Origin: Izemoplasma sp964435595
Lineage (GTDB): Bacteria > Bacillota_I > Bacilli_A > Izemoplasmatales > Izemoplasmataceae
Direction: 5' to 3'
Assembly: GCA_964435595.1 (NCBI GenBank)
Contig: CAYSZV010000029.1
Span: 1-19,070, forward strand
Length of the DNA stretch: 19,070 nt
The notes beneath the pieces are model-generated. The model searched no databases, was not told where the DNA came from, and saw nothing but the letters and a program-made list of their open reading frames with translations. A program made the position numbers and the translations under genes. Of the stretch, positions 7,255 through 13,988 are shown piece by piece; position 1 is the stretch's first letter, and every line of letters begins with the position of its first letter.

Positions 7255-7980
7255 ATGGGTCGTAAATTTGAAGTAAGAAAAGCAGCTATGATGAAAACAG
7301 GTTTAGCGAAGACTAAATTGTATTCAAGATATGGTAAAGAAATTTATATGTTGGCAAAAACTGGGGGTTCTAATTTAGAAAGTAATTGGGCACTTAGACA
7401 TTTAGTAGAAAAAGCAAAAAAAGAACAGGTTCCTTCTGATGTTATCAAAAGAAACATTCAAAAAGCTGAAACAGGAATTGGTGAAGATTTCAAGCCAGTT
7501 CGCTACGAGGGTTTTGGACCAGGCGGAATTGGTGTTATTGTAGATACATTAACTGATAATGTAAACCGTACTGTATCTGAAGTGCGTTCAGCGTTCACCA
7601 AAATCGACTGTAAATTAGGTGTTTCAGGGAGTGTAGAACATGGATATAAACATCAAAGCTATGTTACTGTAAAAGGGATGGATGAGGAAACTGTATTAGA
7701 AACGTTACTAATGGAAGATATTGAAGTTACTGATATTTCAGAAGAAGAGGGTATCGTTGAAATTGAATCAGATGGATATTCAATGGATAAAATCACTGAT
7801 GCATTGACGAAAGCTGATGAAAATGTGGAAATCATTGATAGTGAAGCAGGATGGTATCCACTTGATGAAATTGAATTAACAGAAGAGCAACAAGCTGCAT
7901 TTGATAAAATGATGGATATTTTAAATGATTCTGAAGACGTTCAAACAATTTACCACAATGCTAAATTTAAAGAGGAATAA
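7255..7980 (+). CDS. yebC: YebC/PmpR family protein (TACO1 homologue)
   Basis: This is a widespread family first described as DNA-binding regulators and more recently linked to translation, where bacterial and mitochondrial members help ribosomes through difficult sequences. The 241-residue product begins M-G-R-K-F and has the family motifs K-L-Y-S-R-Y-G-K-E-I, the N-x-x-L-R-x-L-V-E-K-A-K block, V-P-S-D-V-I-K-R-N-I, the central Y-E-G-F-G-P-G-G-I-G-V-I-V-D and L-T-D-N-V-N-R-T, and the acidic C-terminal domain. Length is normal. The ribosome site AAGGTGA precedes ATG 7255. It has its own promoter and a terminator that overlaps its 3' end. The sequence alone does not decide between transcriptional and translational roles. 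Confidence 0.94.
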   Translation: MGRKFEVRKAAMMKTGLAKTKLYSRYGKEIYMLAKTGGSNLESNWALRHLVEKAKKEQVPSDVIKRNIQKAETGIGEDFKPVRYEGFGPGGIGVIVDTLTDNVNRTVSEVRSAFTKIDCKLGVSGSVEHGYKHQSYVTVKGMDEETVLETLLMEDIEVTDISEEEGIVEIESDGYSMDKITDALTKADENVEIIDSEAGWYPLDEIELTEEQQAAFDKMMDILNDSEDVQTIYHNAKFKEE

Positions 7981-7993
7981 TTCCTCTTTTTTT
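7969..7993 (+). terminator. Rho-independent terminator overlapping the yebC stop codon
   Basis: Arms AAAGAGGAA (7969-7977) and TTCCTCTTT (7981-7989) are perfectly complementary, with the TAA stop codon itself as the three-base loop, followed by a T run to 7993. Confidence 0.88.
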
Positions 7994-8010
7994 ATTATAT
8001 ATCATATTGA

Positions 8011-8040
8011 TTGACAAATACTACGATGTCGTAGTATTAT
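8011..8040 (+). promoter_or_regulatory. marR promoter with palindromic operator
   Basis: TTGACA (8011-8016) and TATTAT (8035-8040) are 18 bases apart. A perfect 22-bp inverted repeat occupies 8017-8038: arm AATACTACGA, centre TG, arm TCGTAGTATT. It fills the spacer and covers four bases of the -10 box, so a protein bound here would block RNA polymerase. The next gene encodes a MarR regulator, so autorepression is the likely use. Confidence 0.85.
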
Positions 8041-8065
8041 GAATGCATAGATATGGAGGTGTAAT

Positions 8066-8494
8066 ATGGCTGATCTATTTCGAATAATTTCGAAGGTTAA
8101 TACGGAAATGAATAGTTTTATTAGAAATCGATTAGAACAAGAGGGATACTCAAATATCCATGTATCACATGGAAATATCTTAATTAACTTTACAAACGAT
8201 GAAGTGTTAAATTATAAAGAATTAAGTAAACGAATTAATAAGAGTCCACAAACAATGACAACATTAATTCGTACTCTAGAAAAAGAAGAATTCCTCACAT
8301 TTCGTAAAGATCCAAAAGATAAGAGAAATAAACTCGTATCAATAACAGATAAGGGAAAAGAATTTATTCCAGTAATGATGAAAATATCAAAAGAATTATA
8401 TGATATGCAATATAAGGATTTAAGTAGTGAGGAAGAAGTTGTGGTTCGTTCATTACTTAAAAGAATTTTACAGAATTTTGAGGGTTCGTTTTGA
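8066..8494 (+). CDS. MarR family transcriptional regulator
   Basis: The 142-residue product has the length and layout of MarR dimeric repressors, which bind short palindromes and usually release them on ligand or oxidant binding. A first dimerisation helix is followed by the winged helix-turn-helix at about residues 50-100. It includes Y-K-E-L-S-K-R-I-N-K-S-P-Q-T-M-T-T-L-I-R-T-L-E-K (recognition helix) and the wing R-K-D-P-K-D-K-R-N-K-L-V-S-I-T-D-K-G, where D-x-R and the L-V-x-L/I-T-x-x-G pattern are typical. A C-terminal helix completes the dimer interface. The residues contain no cysteine, so a cysteine-based oxidant switch is unlikely. GGAGGTG precedes ATG 8066. The neighbouring importer genes on the same strand could be a target, but their promoter shows no copy of the palindrome. 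Confidence 0.92.
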   Translation: MADLFRIISKVNTEMNSFIRNRLEQEGYSNIHVSHGNILINFTNDEVLNYKELSKRINKSPQTMTTLIRTLEKEEFLTFRKDPKDKRNKLVSITDKGKEFIPVMMKISKELYDMQYKDLSSEEEVVVRSLLKRILQNFEGSF

Positions 8495-8537
8495 TGTTTT
8501 GAAAGAAACTTAATTTATTGGATTTGCATGAATTAAA

Positions 8538-8622
8538 AGGTGATATTCTAAAACATGGGTGGAACACTTTGTTTTTTAAAAAGACAATAGACTTAAAAAT
8601 CACAAAGTCATATTGTTTGTGT
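8538..8622 (+). other. Leader-like segment between marR and the ABC operon (small ORF and alternative hairpins)
   Basis: Within the 175-base gap, AGGTGAT (8538-8544) lies ten bases before ATG 8555, which opens an 11-codon frame (M-G-G-T-L-C-F-L-K-R-Q) ending at TAG 8588-8590. Two pairings compete for the same bases: ACTTTGT (8566-8572) with ACAAAGT (8602-8608), and CACAAA (8601-8606) with TTTGTG (8616-8621). No terminator T run follows, and the predicted importer promoter begins at 8617, downstream of most of this. So it may be a leader peptide arrangement or chance. Confidence 0.3.
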
Positions 8623-8645
8623 AGAAAATAGTATTAAACTATAAT
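8617..8645 (+). promoter_or_regulatory. Promoter of the amino-acid ABC operon
   Basis: TTGTGT (8617-8622) and TATAAT (8640-8645) are 17 bases apart. The -10 box is perfect and the -35 box weak. A leader of about 18 bases would follow before the ribosome site AGGAG (8656-8660). Confidence 0.6.
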
Positions 8646-8669
8646 ATATTCATATAGGAGATGATTTGA

Positions 8670-9500
8670 ATGAAAAAATTAGTAGCATTATTATTAGTAT
8701 TGGTAATAGGGGTAACCTTAACTGCCTGTGGCAACAGTGATGAATATGATCCGCTAGCAGATGGAGTTTTAAAAGTAGGTATGGACTTACGTTGGGCACC
8801 ATTTGAAATGAAAGATACATCAGGAAACCCTGAAGGAATTAGTGTTGAAGTAGCAAAAGCTTTGGGTGAATATTTAGATGTTGAAGTGGAAATAGTGGAT
8901 TTAGAATTTGGAAGTTTAATTGCTTCTCTAAATTCTAGAGATATTGATATTATCATTGCATCAATGAGTATCACAGAAGAAAGAGCTGAAGCAATTGATT
9001 TCAGTGAACCATACTTCTATTTCCCATTGATAACTTTATTAAATAAAGATTTTCAAGATGCAAACAATGTAACAACGAAAGAAGAATTATTTGCGATTGA
9101 CGGTGTGAAATATGTTGGTCCTAGAAGTTTTGTTAGTTTAAGTATTCCAGAAGAAGAAGCTTTAAATCCAGTTATCTTAGAGGTTAATGACTCTACAGCG
9201 GCTGTGTTGGAAGTAACATCTGGAAGCAGTGATGCATTTATCATTAGTGCATCAAGTGCAGCGGAATATAATAAGACAAATGAATCAACTACAGCATTAT
9301 TGTGGGATCCAATAGATTATTCACCAATTGGTATGGGTCTAAGACAAACTGATGTTCCATCATTCTTAGAATCTATTAATGCGTTTATTGCTCAATTGGA
9401 TTCATCAGGAACATATGATGATATTGCAACAATTTATGATTCGGTAATTGCAGAAGGATTACCAGGACAAGGATTAGAGTTTTACTTAAAAGATGAGTAG
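8670..9500 (+). CDS. Amino-acid ABC transporter substrate-binding lipoprotein (SBP family 3)
   Basis: This is the ligand-catching subunit of an importer for polar amino acids, anchored outside the membrane by a lipid. The 276-residue product starts with a lipoprotein signal and lipobox L-T-A-C, with modified C20. The mature part follows the family-3 pattern: L-K-V-G-M-D-L-R-W-A-P-F-E near residue 35, G-I-S-V-E-V-A-K-A-L-G, then I-D-I-I-I-A-S-M-S-I-T-x-E-R and the I-D-F-S-E-P-Y-F-Y hinge stretch. The aromatic and acidic ligand residues look kept, but the exact amino acid cannot be read from sequence. ATG 8670 has AGGAG nine bases upstream. The 3' end overlaps the permease gene by eight bases, and the ATPase gene follows, making one operon. 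Confidence 0.94.
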   Translation: MKKLVALLLVLVIGVTLTACGNSDEYDPLADGVLKVGMDLRWAPFEMKDTSGNPEGISVEVAKALGEYLDVEVEIVDLEFGSLIASLNSRDIDIIIASMSITEERAEAIDFSEPYFYFPLITLLNKDFQDANNVTTKEELFAIDGVKYVGPRSFVSLSIPEEEALNPVILEVNDSTAAVLEVTSGSSDAFIISASSAAEYNKTNESTTALLWDPIDYSPIGMGLRQTDVPSFLESINAFIAQLDSSGTYDDIATIYDSVIAEGLPGQGLEFYLKDE

Positions 9501-10245
9501 TAGCAACAAACATATACTTTCATTTATCGCAGCCCTATTGATATTTGGGCTGCTGATTTTTGGAGTTATTCTATTATATCCTGCTAGAGATACATTTAAT
9601 ATTATGCCAATATTAGAGTATAGATCTATCATTTTTTCAGGATGGCTTTATACCATTCTAATAAGTATTCTAGCTTTATTCGTAAGTGTTATTCTAGGTT
9701 TTGTCTTATATTTGATGACAGTGTCAAACATGTTAGTTATTAGGTATTTAGGGAGTATATTTAACGAAATTATATTCGGATCTCCCTTAATCGTGTTTAT
9801 GATGGTAGCGTACTTCTTAATTGCCTTTCCTTTAGGATTTCAAAACCGATTGCTGGTAGGTATAATGGGGTTGAGTGTTTATATGGCACCTTACATGAAA
9901 AACTTATTTGAAGGTGCAATGAAAACAATTGATCCGTTACAGTATCAAGCAATGACGGTCTTTGGATTTACAACATATCAGAAATATCGTTATATTATAA
10001 TTCCGCAGTTGATTCGGGTAATCATACCACCATTAATTGGTAATCTAACGTTCATTGTAAAAGGAAGTAGTTTGCTCAATTTTATTGGAGTACCTGAATT
10101 GTATAATCAAGTAAGTGCAGCTCAATATAATAGTTATCGTGCAGTGGAAGGATTCTTGATTATGCTTGTACTATATTTAATGATTACAATTCCTTTAATT
10201 AGAATCACCAAATTCTTAGAGAAGAAGGTGGAATCATGGAATTAA
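9493..10245 (+). CDS. Amino-acid ABC transporter permease (HisM/GlnP type)
   Basis: This 250-residue membrane subunit forms the translocation path. It has five or six predicted helices: an N-terminal anchor, then the permease core starting G-W-L-Y-T-I-L-I-S-I-L-A-L. The cytoplasmic coupling (EAA-type) loop is seen at about residues 135-165 as E-G-A-M-K-x-I-D-P-x-Q-Y-Q-A-M-x-x-F-G-F ending I-I-I-P-Q. It departs from the usual G-Q-x-E-A-A form, with P-L-Q-Y-Q-A-M in its place. The start overlaps the lipoprotein stop by eight bases and has no clear ribosome site of its own, so translation is probably coupled. It overlaps the ATPase start by ten bases. Confidence 0.9.
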   Translation: MSSSNKHILSFIAALLIFGLLIFGVILLYPARDTFNIMPILEYRSIIFSGWLYTILISILALFVSVILGFVLYLMTVSNMLVIRYLGSIFNEIIFGSPLIVFMMVAYFLIAFPLGFQNRLLVGIMGLSVYMAPYMKNLFEGAMKTIDPLQYQAMTVFGFTTYQKYRYIIIPQLIRVIIPPLIGNLTFIVKGSSLLNFIGVPELYNQVSAAQYNSYRAVEGFLIMLVLYLMITIPLIRITKFLEKKVESWN

Positions 10246-10877
10246 AGATTAATAATGTTACGAGATATTATGATGATAAATTAATATTAGATCATATTAA
10301 TGCACATATTGTAAACAAAGAAGCGATTGCGATTATTGGACCAAGTGGAGCTGGGAAATCTACATTATTGAGATTGCTTAGCAAAATAGAAGAGCCTGAT
10401 GATGGAAGCATTTGTGTCAACAACAATCATTTAAATGAGATTGATCCTGAAGAATACTATAAATCAATTGGATTTGTATTCCAGGCACATACATTATTTC
10501 CTCATTTAACCGTCTTACGAAATATAACGCTGGTACTAGAACAGGTTCATCACAAATCTAAAAAAGAAGCTCATGACATTGCAACGACATTATTAAGACA
10601 TTTTGAATTAGAAGATCATATGGGAAAACGAGCGTCTCAATTATCTGGAGGACAGTCGCAAAGAGTTAGTATAGTGAGAAGTTTAGCTATCTCACCTGAG
10701 GTTTTATTTTTAGATGAACCAACAAGTGCATTGGATCCTGTCTTAACGCAAGAAGTGTTAAATACAATAATCTATATGCAGGATGGTAGAATTGTTGAAA
10801 TGGGCGATGTTAGTATTTTAGATAATCCACAAACAGAAGAATTGAAAAACTATTTAAGCAATGTCTTTATGTGGTAA
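10236..10877 (+). CDS. Amino-acid ABC transporter ATPase with missing H-loop segment
   Basis: This gene encodes the ATP-hydrolysing subunit of the importer. Walker A (G35-P-S-G-A-G-K-S-T43), Q-loop Q83, the signature L-S-G-G-Q at 136-140, Walker B with D160-E161 and the D-loop S-A-L-D ending at D167 are all present. After E-V-L-N-T-I (ending I178) the sequence jumps directly to I-Y-M-Q-D-G-R-I-V-E. In GlnQ/HisP-type proteins about 27 residues intervene, carrying the beta strand and the V-T-H-E switch histidine. The product is 213 residues against about 240 for the family, so an in-frame deletion explains the whole difference. The reading frame is otherwise clean, with AAGGTGG before ATG 10236. 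Either the subunit is catalytically impaired or the sequence carries a deletion error. Confidence 0.9.
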   Translation: MELKINNVTRYYDDKLILDHINAHIVNKEAIAIIGPSGAGKSTLLRLLSKIEEPDDGSICVNNNHLNEIDPEEYYKSIGFVFQAHTLFPHLTVLRNITLVLEQVHHKSKKEAHDIATTLLRHFELEDHMGKRASQLSGGQSQRVSIVRSLAISPEVLFLDEPTSALDPVLTQEVLNTIIYMQDGRIVEMGDVSILDNPQTEELKNYLSNVFMW

Positions 10878-10882
10878 ATAAC

Positions 10883-10906
10883 AAAACTCCAGAAATGGAG
10901 TTTTTT
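10883..10906 (+). terminator. Rho-independent terminator of the amino-acid ABC operon
   Basis: A 9-bp stem (10883-10891 with 10896-10904) closes on a GAAA tetraloop, followed by more T to 10906. Confidence 0.88.
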
Positions 10907-10908
10907 AA

Positions 10909-10936
10909 TTGTTTATCAGTATATTTATGATATAAT
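10909..10936 (+). promoter_or_regulatory. Promoter of the MFS transporter gene
   Basis: TTGTTT (10909-10914) lies 16 bases before TATAAT (10931-10936), which is preceded by TGA to give the extended -10 TGATATAAT. It starts directly after the terminator of the ABC operon. Confidence 0.65.
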
Positions 10937-10966
10937 TTAATGGAGTTTTAGAAATGAGGAAACAGT

Positions 10967-12154
10967 ATGAAAAAAGCAGTAGTTGTCGTATTGATTTTGT
11001 ATTTCTTTCAAGCATTGATTCATAATCTTGGTCATCCAATTACACCAGATTATGTAGTAAGTCTTGGAATTGATAATTATATGTTTGGAGTATTCTTTGC
11101 TGAGATGTCTTTTGGACTTGCTCTTGGTGGATTGTTTTGGGGAGTACTCGGTGGAAAATTTAACAAGAAGAATCTAATTTTAATTGGATTGCTGATATAT
11201 AGTGGTGGACAATTTGTGTTTGGGAATGTCCATAATGTTTGGGTTATGAATCTTGCTCGTCTTATTTCTGGATTTGGTGTAGCTGGTAGTGTAACGTTAT
11301 TATTAAGTTACCTTGTTGAAAAAAGCGATGTAAATCGCAGAAGAAGAAACATAGCTTATAGTGCAGCACTGATGGTTGCTGGAGCTGGACTTGGATATTA
11401 TATTGGTGGAAGAATTCCTGTATTTCTAGCAGATGATATAATGAAACAAACTGAACTTGTTTTTATGATTCAAGCAATTGTAAATACTGTATTTGCATTT
11501 ACTGTATATTTTAGTCTTGAAAATTGTGAAATGGACTATGAAGAAAATAACCTTACAATGATTGACCATGTAAAAAGTATTCGTACTCTAGATACGAATT
11601 TATTAATCTTTTTAGGAAGTCTAACATTGACAAGTATCGCGGCAATTAATTTAAGTAAATTTACTGAAGTCTATATTGCTAGATTAGGATATGGAAGTGA
11701 TGGAATAGGCAATTTTGTAGGTGTAACAAGTATTGTGAGTATTATTACTACCTTAATCTTAATCCGTCCAATTATCCGATTAAAAAAAGATATGTTAGTT
11801 ATGATCATCGTAAATCTGTTAAGTGCAATTATCATTACAATTGTATTTCGAATGGATAACATTATTTTCGGACTATATTCTTTGTTTATGGTTTACGTTG
11901 GATTGAAAGCAATATACAGTCCGTTTGAAATTAATTTTATAAGTAGCCATGCAAAACCTGGCGAACTAAGTAAGATAATGGGTATTCGACAATTCTTCTT
12001 TGCCATTGGGTTTGTAATTGGTCCATTGGTTGGTGGAATTCTATATGATATTAAGCCAATTTATGTATTCAATTTAAGTGTTGGCTTATTCTTAATTGCA
12101 TTTGTATTAATTATTATTATTGGAAGACGTATAGATGGAAAAGTTCACGAATAA
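10967..12154 (+). CDS. Major facilitator superfamily transporter
   Basis: The 395-residue product shows the MFS layout: about 12 membrane helices in two halves with a cytoplasmic middle loop (around residues 185-205, with acidic residues). The loop between helices 2 and 3 reads G-V-L-G-G-K-F-N-K-K-N, a form of the family motif A, and R-L-I-S-G-F-G-V-A-G in helix 4 is typical of 12-helix drug/sugar exporters. The last helices contain G-P-L-V-G-G-I-L-Y-D, also a common MFS element. Substrate cannot be assigned. Efflux of small molecules is the general family role of members with this layout. GAGGA precedes ATG 10967. The gene has its own promoter and lies between the ABC operon and pgsA, with no regulator next to it. 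Confidence 0.88.
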   Translation: MKKAVVVVLILYFFQALIHNLGHPITPDYVVSLGIDNYMFGVFFAEMSFGLALGGLFWGVLGGKFNKKNLILIGLLIYSGGQFVFGNVHNVWVMNLARLISGFGVAGSVTLLLSYLVEKSDVNRRRRNIAYSAALMVAGAGLGYYIGGRIPVFLADDIMKQTELVFMIQAIVNTVFAFTVYFSLENCEMDYEENNLTMIDHVKSIRTLDTNLLIFLGSLTLTSIAAINLSKFTEVYIARLGYGSDGIGNFVGVTSIVSIITTLILIRPIIRLKKDMLVMIIVNLLSAIIITIVFRMDNIIFGLYSLFMVYVGLKAIYSPFEINFISSHAKPGELSKIMGIRQFFFAIGFVIGPLVGGILYDIKPIYVFNLSVGLFLIAFVLIIIIGRRIDGKVHE

Positions 12155-12155
12155 A

Positions 12156-12177
12156 AAATTGCCTAATGGGGCGATTT
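12156..12177 (+). terminator. Hairpin between MFS gene and pgsA (weak terminator or promoter-overlapping repeat)
   Basis: Arms AAATTGCC (12156-12163) and GGCGATTT (12170-12177) pair with one G-T wobble, loop TAATGG. The following T run is poor (TTTGTGAT). The hairpin covers the -35 box and part of the spacer of the predicted pgsA promoter, so it may be a terminator, an operator, or both. Confidence 0.45.
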
Positions 12178-12187
12178 GTGATATAAT
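12159..12187 (+). promoter_or_regulatory. pgsA promoter
   Basis: TTGCCT (12159-12164) is 17 bases before TATAAT (12182-12187), with TGA in front, forming the third TGATATAAT in the window. The predicted leader is about 13 bases, ending in GAGGTGAGGAA. Confidence 0.65.
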
Positions 12188-12206
12188 TTAATGTTGAGGT
12201 GAGGAA

Positions 12207-12776
12207 ATGAATTTACCGAATAAATTAAGCTTATTTAGAGTTGTTTTGGTACCAGTCTTGGTCCTAGTATATTATCTTGGAAGTACAGTGATATATCCTG
12301 TTTGGACAAGTAATTTTGTAGACTATTTCTTAATGCCAATATTTGTAGTTGCAAGCATTACAGATTTCTTAGATGGATACATTGCTAGAAAAAATAATTT
12401 GGTTACTGTATTTGGAAAGTTTATTGATCCACTGGCAGATAAGTTGATTGTAATGGCAGCACTATTAATTTTAAATGATGCTGGGATTATACCGATATGG
12501 ATTACCGTTATTATTTTAAGTAGAGAGTTTATTGTTACGGGAATCAGATTAATTGCTGTTGGAGAAGGAAATGTAATTGCTGCTAGCAAGTTAGGGAAAT
12601 ACAAAACTGCATCAACTATGATTGCGATTGTGATGCTCCTAGCATTACCGTATTTACCGTATGATGGATTTAAATTTGCAGGTGAAATCGTATTGTATAT
12701 TGGTACAGCATTGACAGTTATATCAGGAATTGATTACTTTGTTAAAAATAAAGAAATTATAACATCTTCAATATAA
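12207..12776 (+). CDS. pgsA: CDP-diacylglycerol-glycerol-3-phosphate 3-phosphatidyltransferase
   Basis: PgsA joins CDP-diacylglycerol and glycerol-3-phosphate to give phosphatidylglycerol phosphate, the committed step to phosphatidylglycerol. The 189-residue membrane enzyme shows the full CDP-alcohol phosphotransferase motif D56-G-x2-A60-R-x8-G70-x3-D74-x3-D78, with all three metal-binding aspartates (D56, D74, D78) and the glycine kept. Early N-L-P-N-K-L-S-L-F-R and the later S-R-E-F-I-V-T-G-I-R are also family marks. ATG 12207 follows a strong GAGGTGAGGAA. Its place just before recA is conserved in Firmicutes, though cinA, often between the two, is absent here. No terminator separates it from recA. 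Confidence 0.95.
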   Translation: MNLPNKLSLFRVVLVPVLVLVYYLGSTVIYPVWTSNFVDYFLMPIFVVASITDFLDGYIARKNNLVTVFGKFIDPLADKLIVMAALLILNDAGIIPIWITVIILSREFIVTGIRLIAVGEGNVIAASKLGKYKTASTMIAIVMLLALPYLPYDGFKFAGEIVLYIGTALTVISGIDYFVKNKEIITSSI

Positions 12777-12801
12777 AAAAGAAAAATGTGACAATAGTAT
12801 G

Positions 12802-12807
12802 TATTAT
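12802..12807 (+). promoter_or_regulatory. Possible -10 box of recA
   Basis: TATTAT (12802-12807) lies 28 bases before ATG 12835, with no good -35 at the usual distance. recA may also be read through from pgsA. No LexA-type palindrome is visible. Confidence 0.3.
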
Positions 12808-12834
12808 ATGAATGCATAGAACGGAGGAGAACAT

Positions 12835-13827
12835 ATGACGAAAGACAATCGTAGAAAAGCACTGGACGGTGCAATTAAGGAAATTGAGAAACAACACGGG
12901 AAAGGATCAGTAATGATTCTTGGTGATGAAGACTCTATCGCAAAAGTAGAGTCAATATCAAGTGGAAGTATAAAGTTAGATAAAGCATTGGGGATTGGTG
13001 GATATCCTAAAGGAAGAATCATCGAAGTATATGGTCCTGAAAGTAGTGGTAAAACAACCTTTACTTTACATGCCATTGCGGAAGTTCAAAAACAAGGTGG
13101 ATATGCAGCATTTATCGATGCGGAACATGCATTAGATCCTACTTATGCAAAAGCACTAGGTGTTGATATTGATAACTTAATCTTGTCACAACCTGATACT
13201 GGTGAACAAGCATTGGAAATTGCCGAAGCATTGATTCGTAGTGGGGCAATAGATATGGTTGTTATTGACTCTGTAGCTGCTCTCGTACCGGAAGCTGAGA
13301 TAAGAGGAGATATGGGGAGTAGCCATGTTGGTCTTCAAGCACGTTTAATGTCACAAGCAATGAGAAAATTGAGTGGTGTTATTAGCAAATCACATACAAT
13401 CGCTATTTTCATCAATCAAATTCGTGAAAAAGTAGGAGTTATGTTTGGAAATCCTGAAGTGACTCCTGGTGGAAGAGCGTTAAAATTCTATGCTAGTATC
13501 CGTTTGGAAATCAGACGTGGAGAGCAATTAAAAATTGGTACTGATATAATTGGTAACAAAGCGAGAGTGAAAGTTGTAAAAAATAAAGTTGCTCCACCAT
13601 TCAAGCAAGTTGAATTAGATATTATTTATGGTACTGGTATTTCGCAAGTTGGAGAATTGGTTGATTTAGCGGTCGATGAAGACCTTATTGTGAAATCAGG
13701 AAGCTGGTTTAGCTATAAGGGAGATAAAATTGGACAGGGACGTGAAAACGCCAAGAAATTTTTGACTGAAAATGAAAGTATTATGAAAGAAATTGAGACG
13801 CAAGTGAGAGAAAAACTAGGCATTTAA
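12835..13827 (+). CDS. recA: RecA recombinase
   Basis: RecA forms filaments on single-stranded DNA, drives homologous pairing for repair and for integration of DNA taken up by transformation, and stimulates LexA self-cleavage where LexA exists. The 330-residue product is full length for a low-GC Firmicute. It shows Walker A G67-P-E-S-S-G-K-T-T75, the A-F-I-D-A-E-H-A-L-D-P-x-Y strand, a Walker B region (D-M-V-V-I-D-S-V-A-A-L-V-P-x-A-E), L1 loop (M-G-S-S-H-V-G-L-Q-A-R-L-M-S-Q-A-M-R-K-L) and L2 region around F-I-N-Q-I-R-E-K-V-G-V-M-F-G-N-P-E. The acidic tail at the C-terminus is short. GGAGGAG precedes ATG 12835. The terminator overlaps the stop. With comEA/comEC in the same window it completes part of a transformation pathway. 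Confidence 0.98.
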   Translation: MTKDNRRKALDGAIKEIEKQHGKGSVMILGDEDSIAKVESISSGSIKLDKALGIGGYPKGRIIEVYGPESSGKTTFTLHAIAEVQKQGGYAAFIDAEHALDPTYAKALGVDIDNLILSQPDTGEQALEIAEALIRSGAIDMVVIDSVAALVPEAEIRGDMGSSHVGLQARLMSQAMRKLSGVISKSHTIAIFINQIREKVGVMFGNPEVTPGGRALKFYASIRLEIRRGEQLKIGTDIIGNKARVKVVKNKVAPPFKQVELDIIYGTGISQVGELVDLAVDEDLIVKSGSWFSYKGDKIGQGRENAKKFLTENESIMKEIETQVREKLGI

Positions 13828-13844
13828 TCAAATGCCTTTTTTTT
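13818..13844 (+). terminator. Rho-independent terminator of recA
   Basis: Arms AGGCATTT (13818-13825) and AAATGCCT (13830-13837) flank loop AATC, followed by an unbroken T run to 13844. The recA TAA stop (13825-13827) sits in the loop side. Confidence 0.9.
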
Positions 13845-13867
13845 ATTGACTAATCTATCTATATTCA

Positions 13868-13897
13868 TTGACTTTTTAAAGGTGTTATTGCTATAAT
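13868..13897 (+). promoter_or_regulatory. RNase Y promoter
   Basis: TTGACT (13868-13873) is 18 bases before TATAAT (13892-13897), which has TGC in front (extended -10). This is a strong predicted promoter. The leader to ATG 13989 is about 85 bases, the longest in the window; I see no riboswitch pattern in it. Confidence 0.78.
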
Positions 13898-13988
13898 AAG
13901 ATAGTTAATTAAACTGTCTCTACTCATAATTAAGTATTATGTAAAAATAAAGGTAAAAAAAGTATTATAAATAGAACGGAGTGATGAA

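Noticed and set aside
8557..8565. T-box riboswitch before the amino-acid importer
   Set aside because: Only GGGTGGAAC matches; no Stem I, no specifier loop, no terminator, and too little space. Kept only as part of a low-interest leader observation.
12825..12845. LexA/SOS box before recA
   Set aside because: Only a half-site GAAC followed by ATATGACG is present at the start codon; the second GTTC half is missing.
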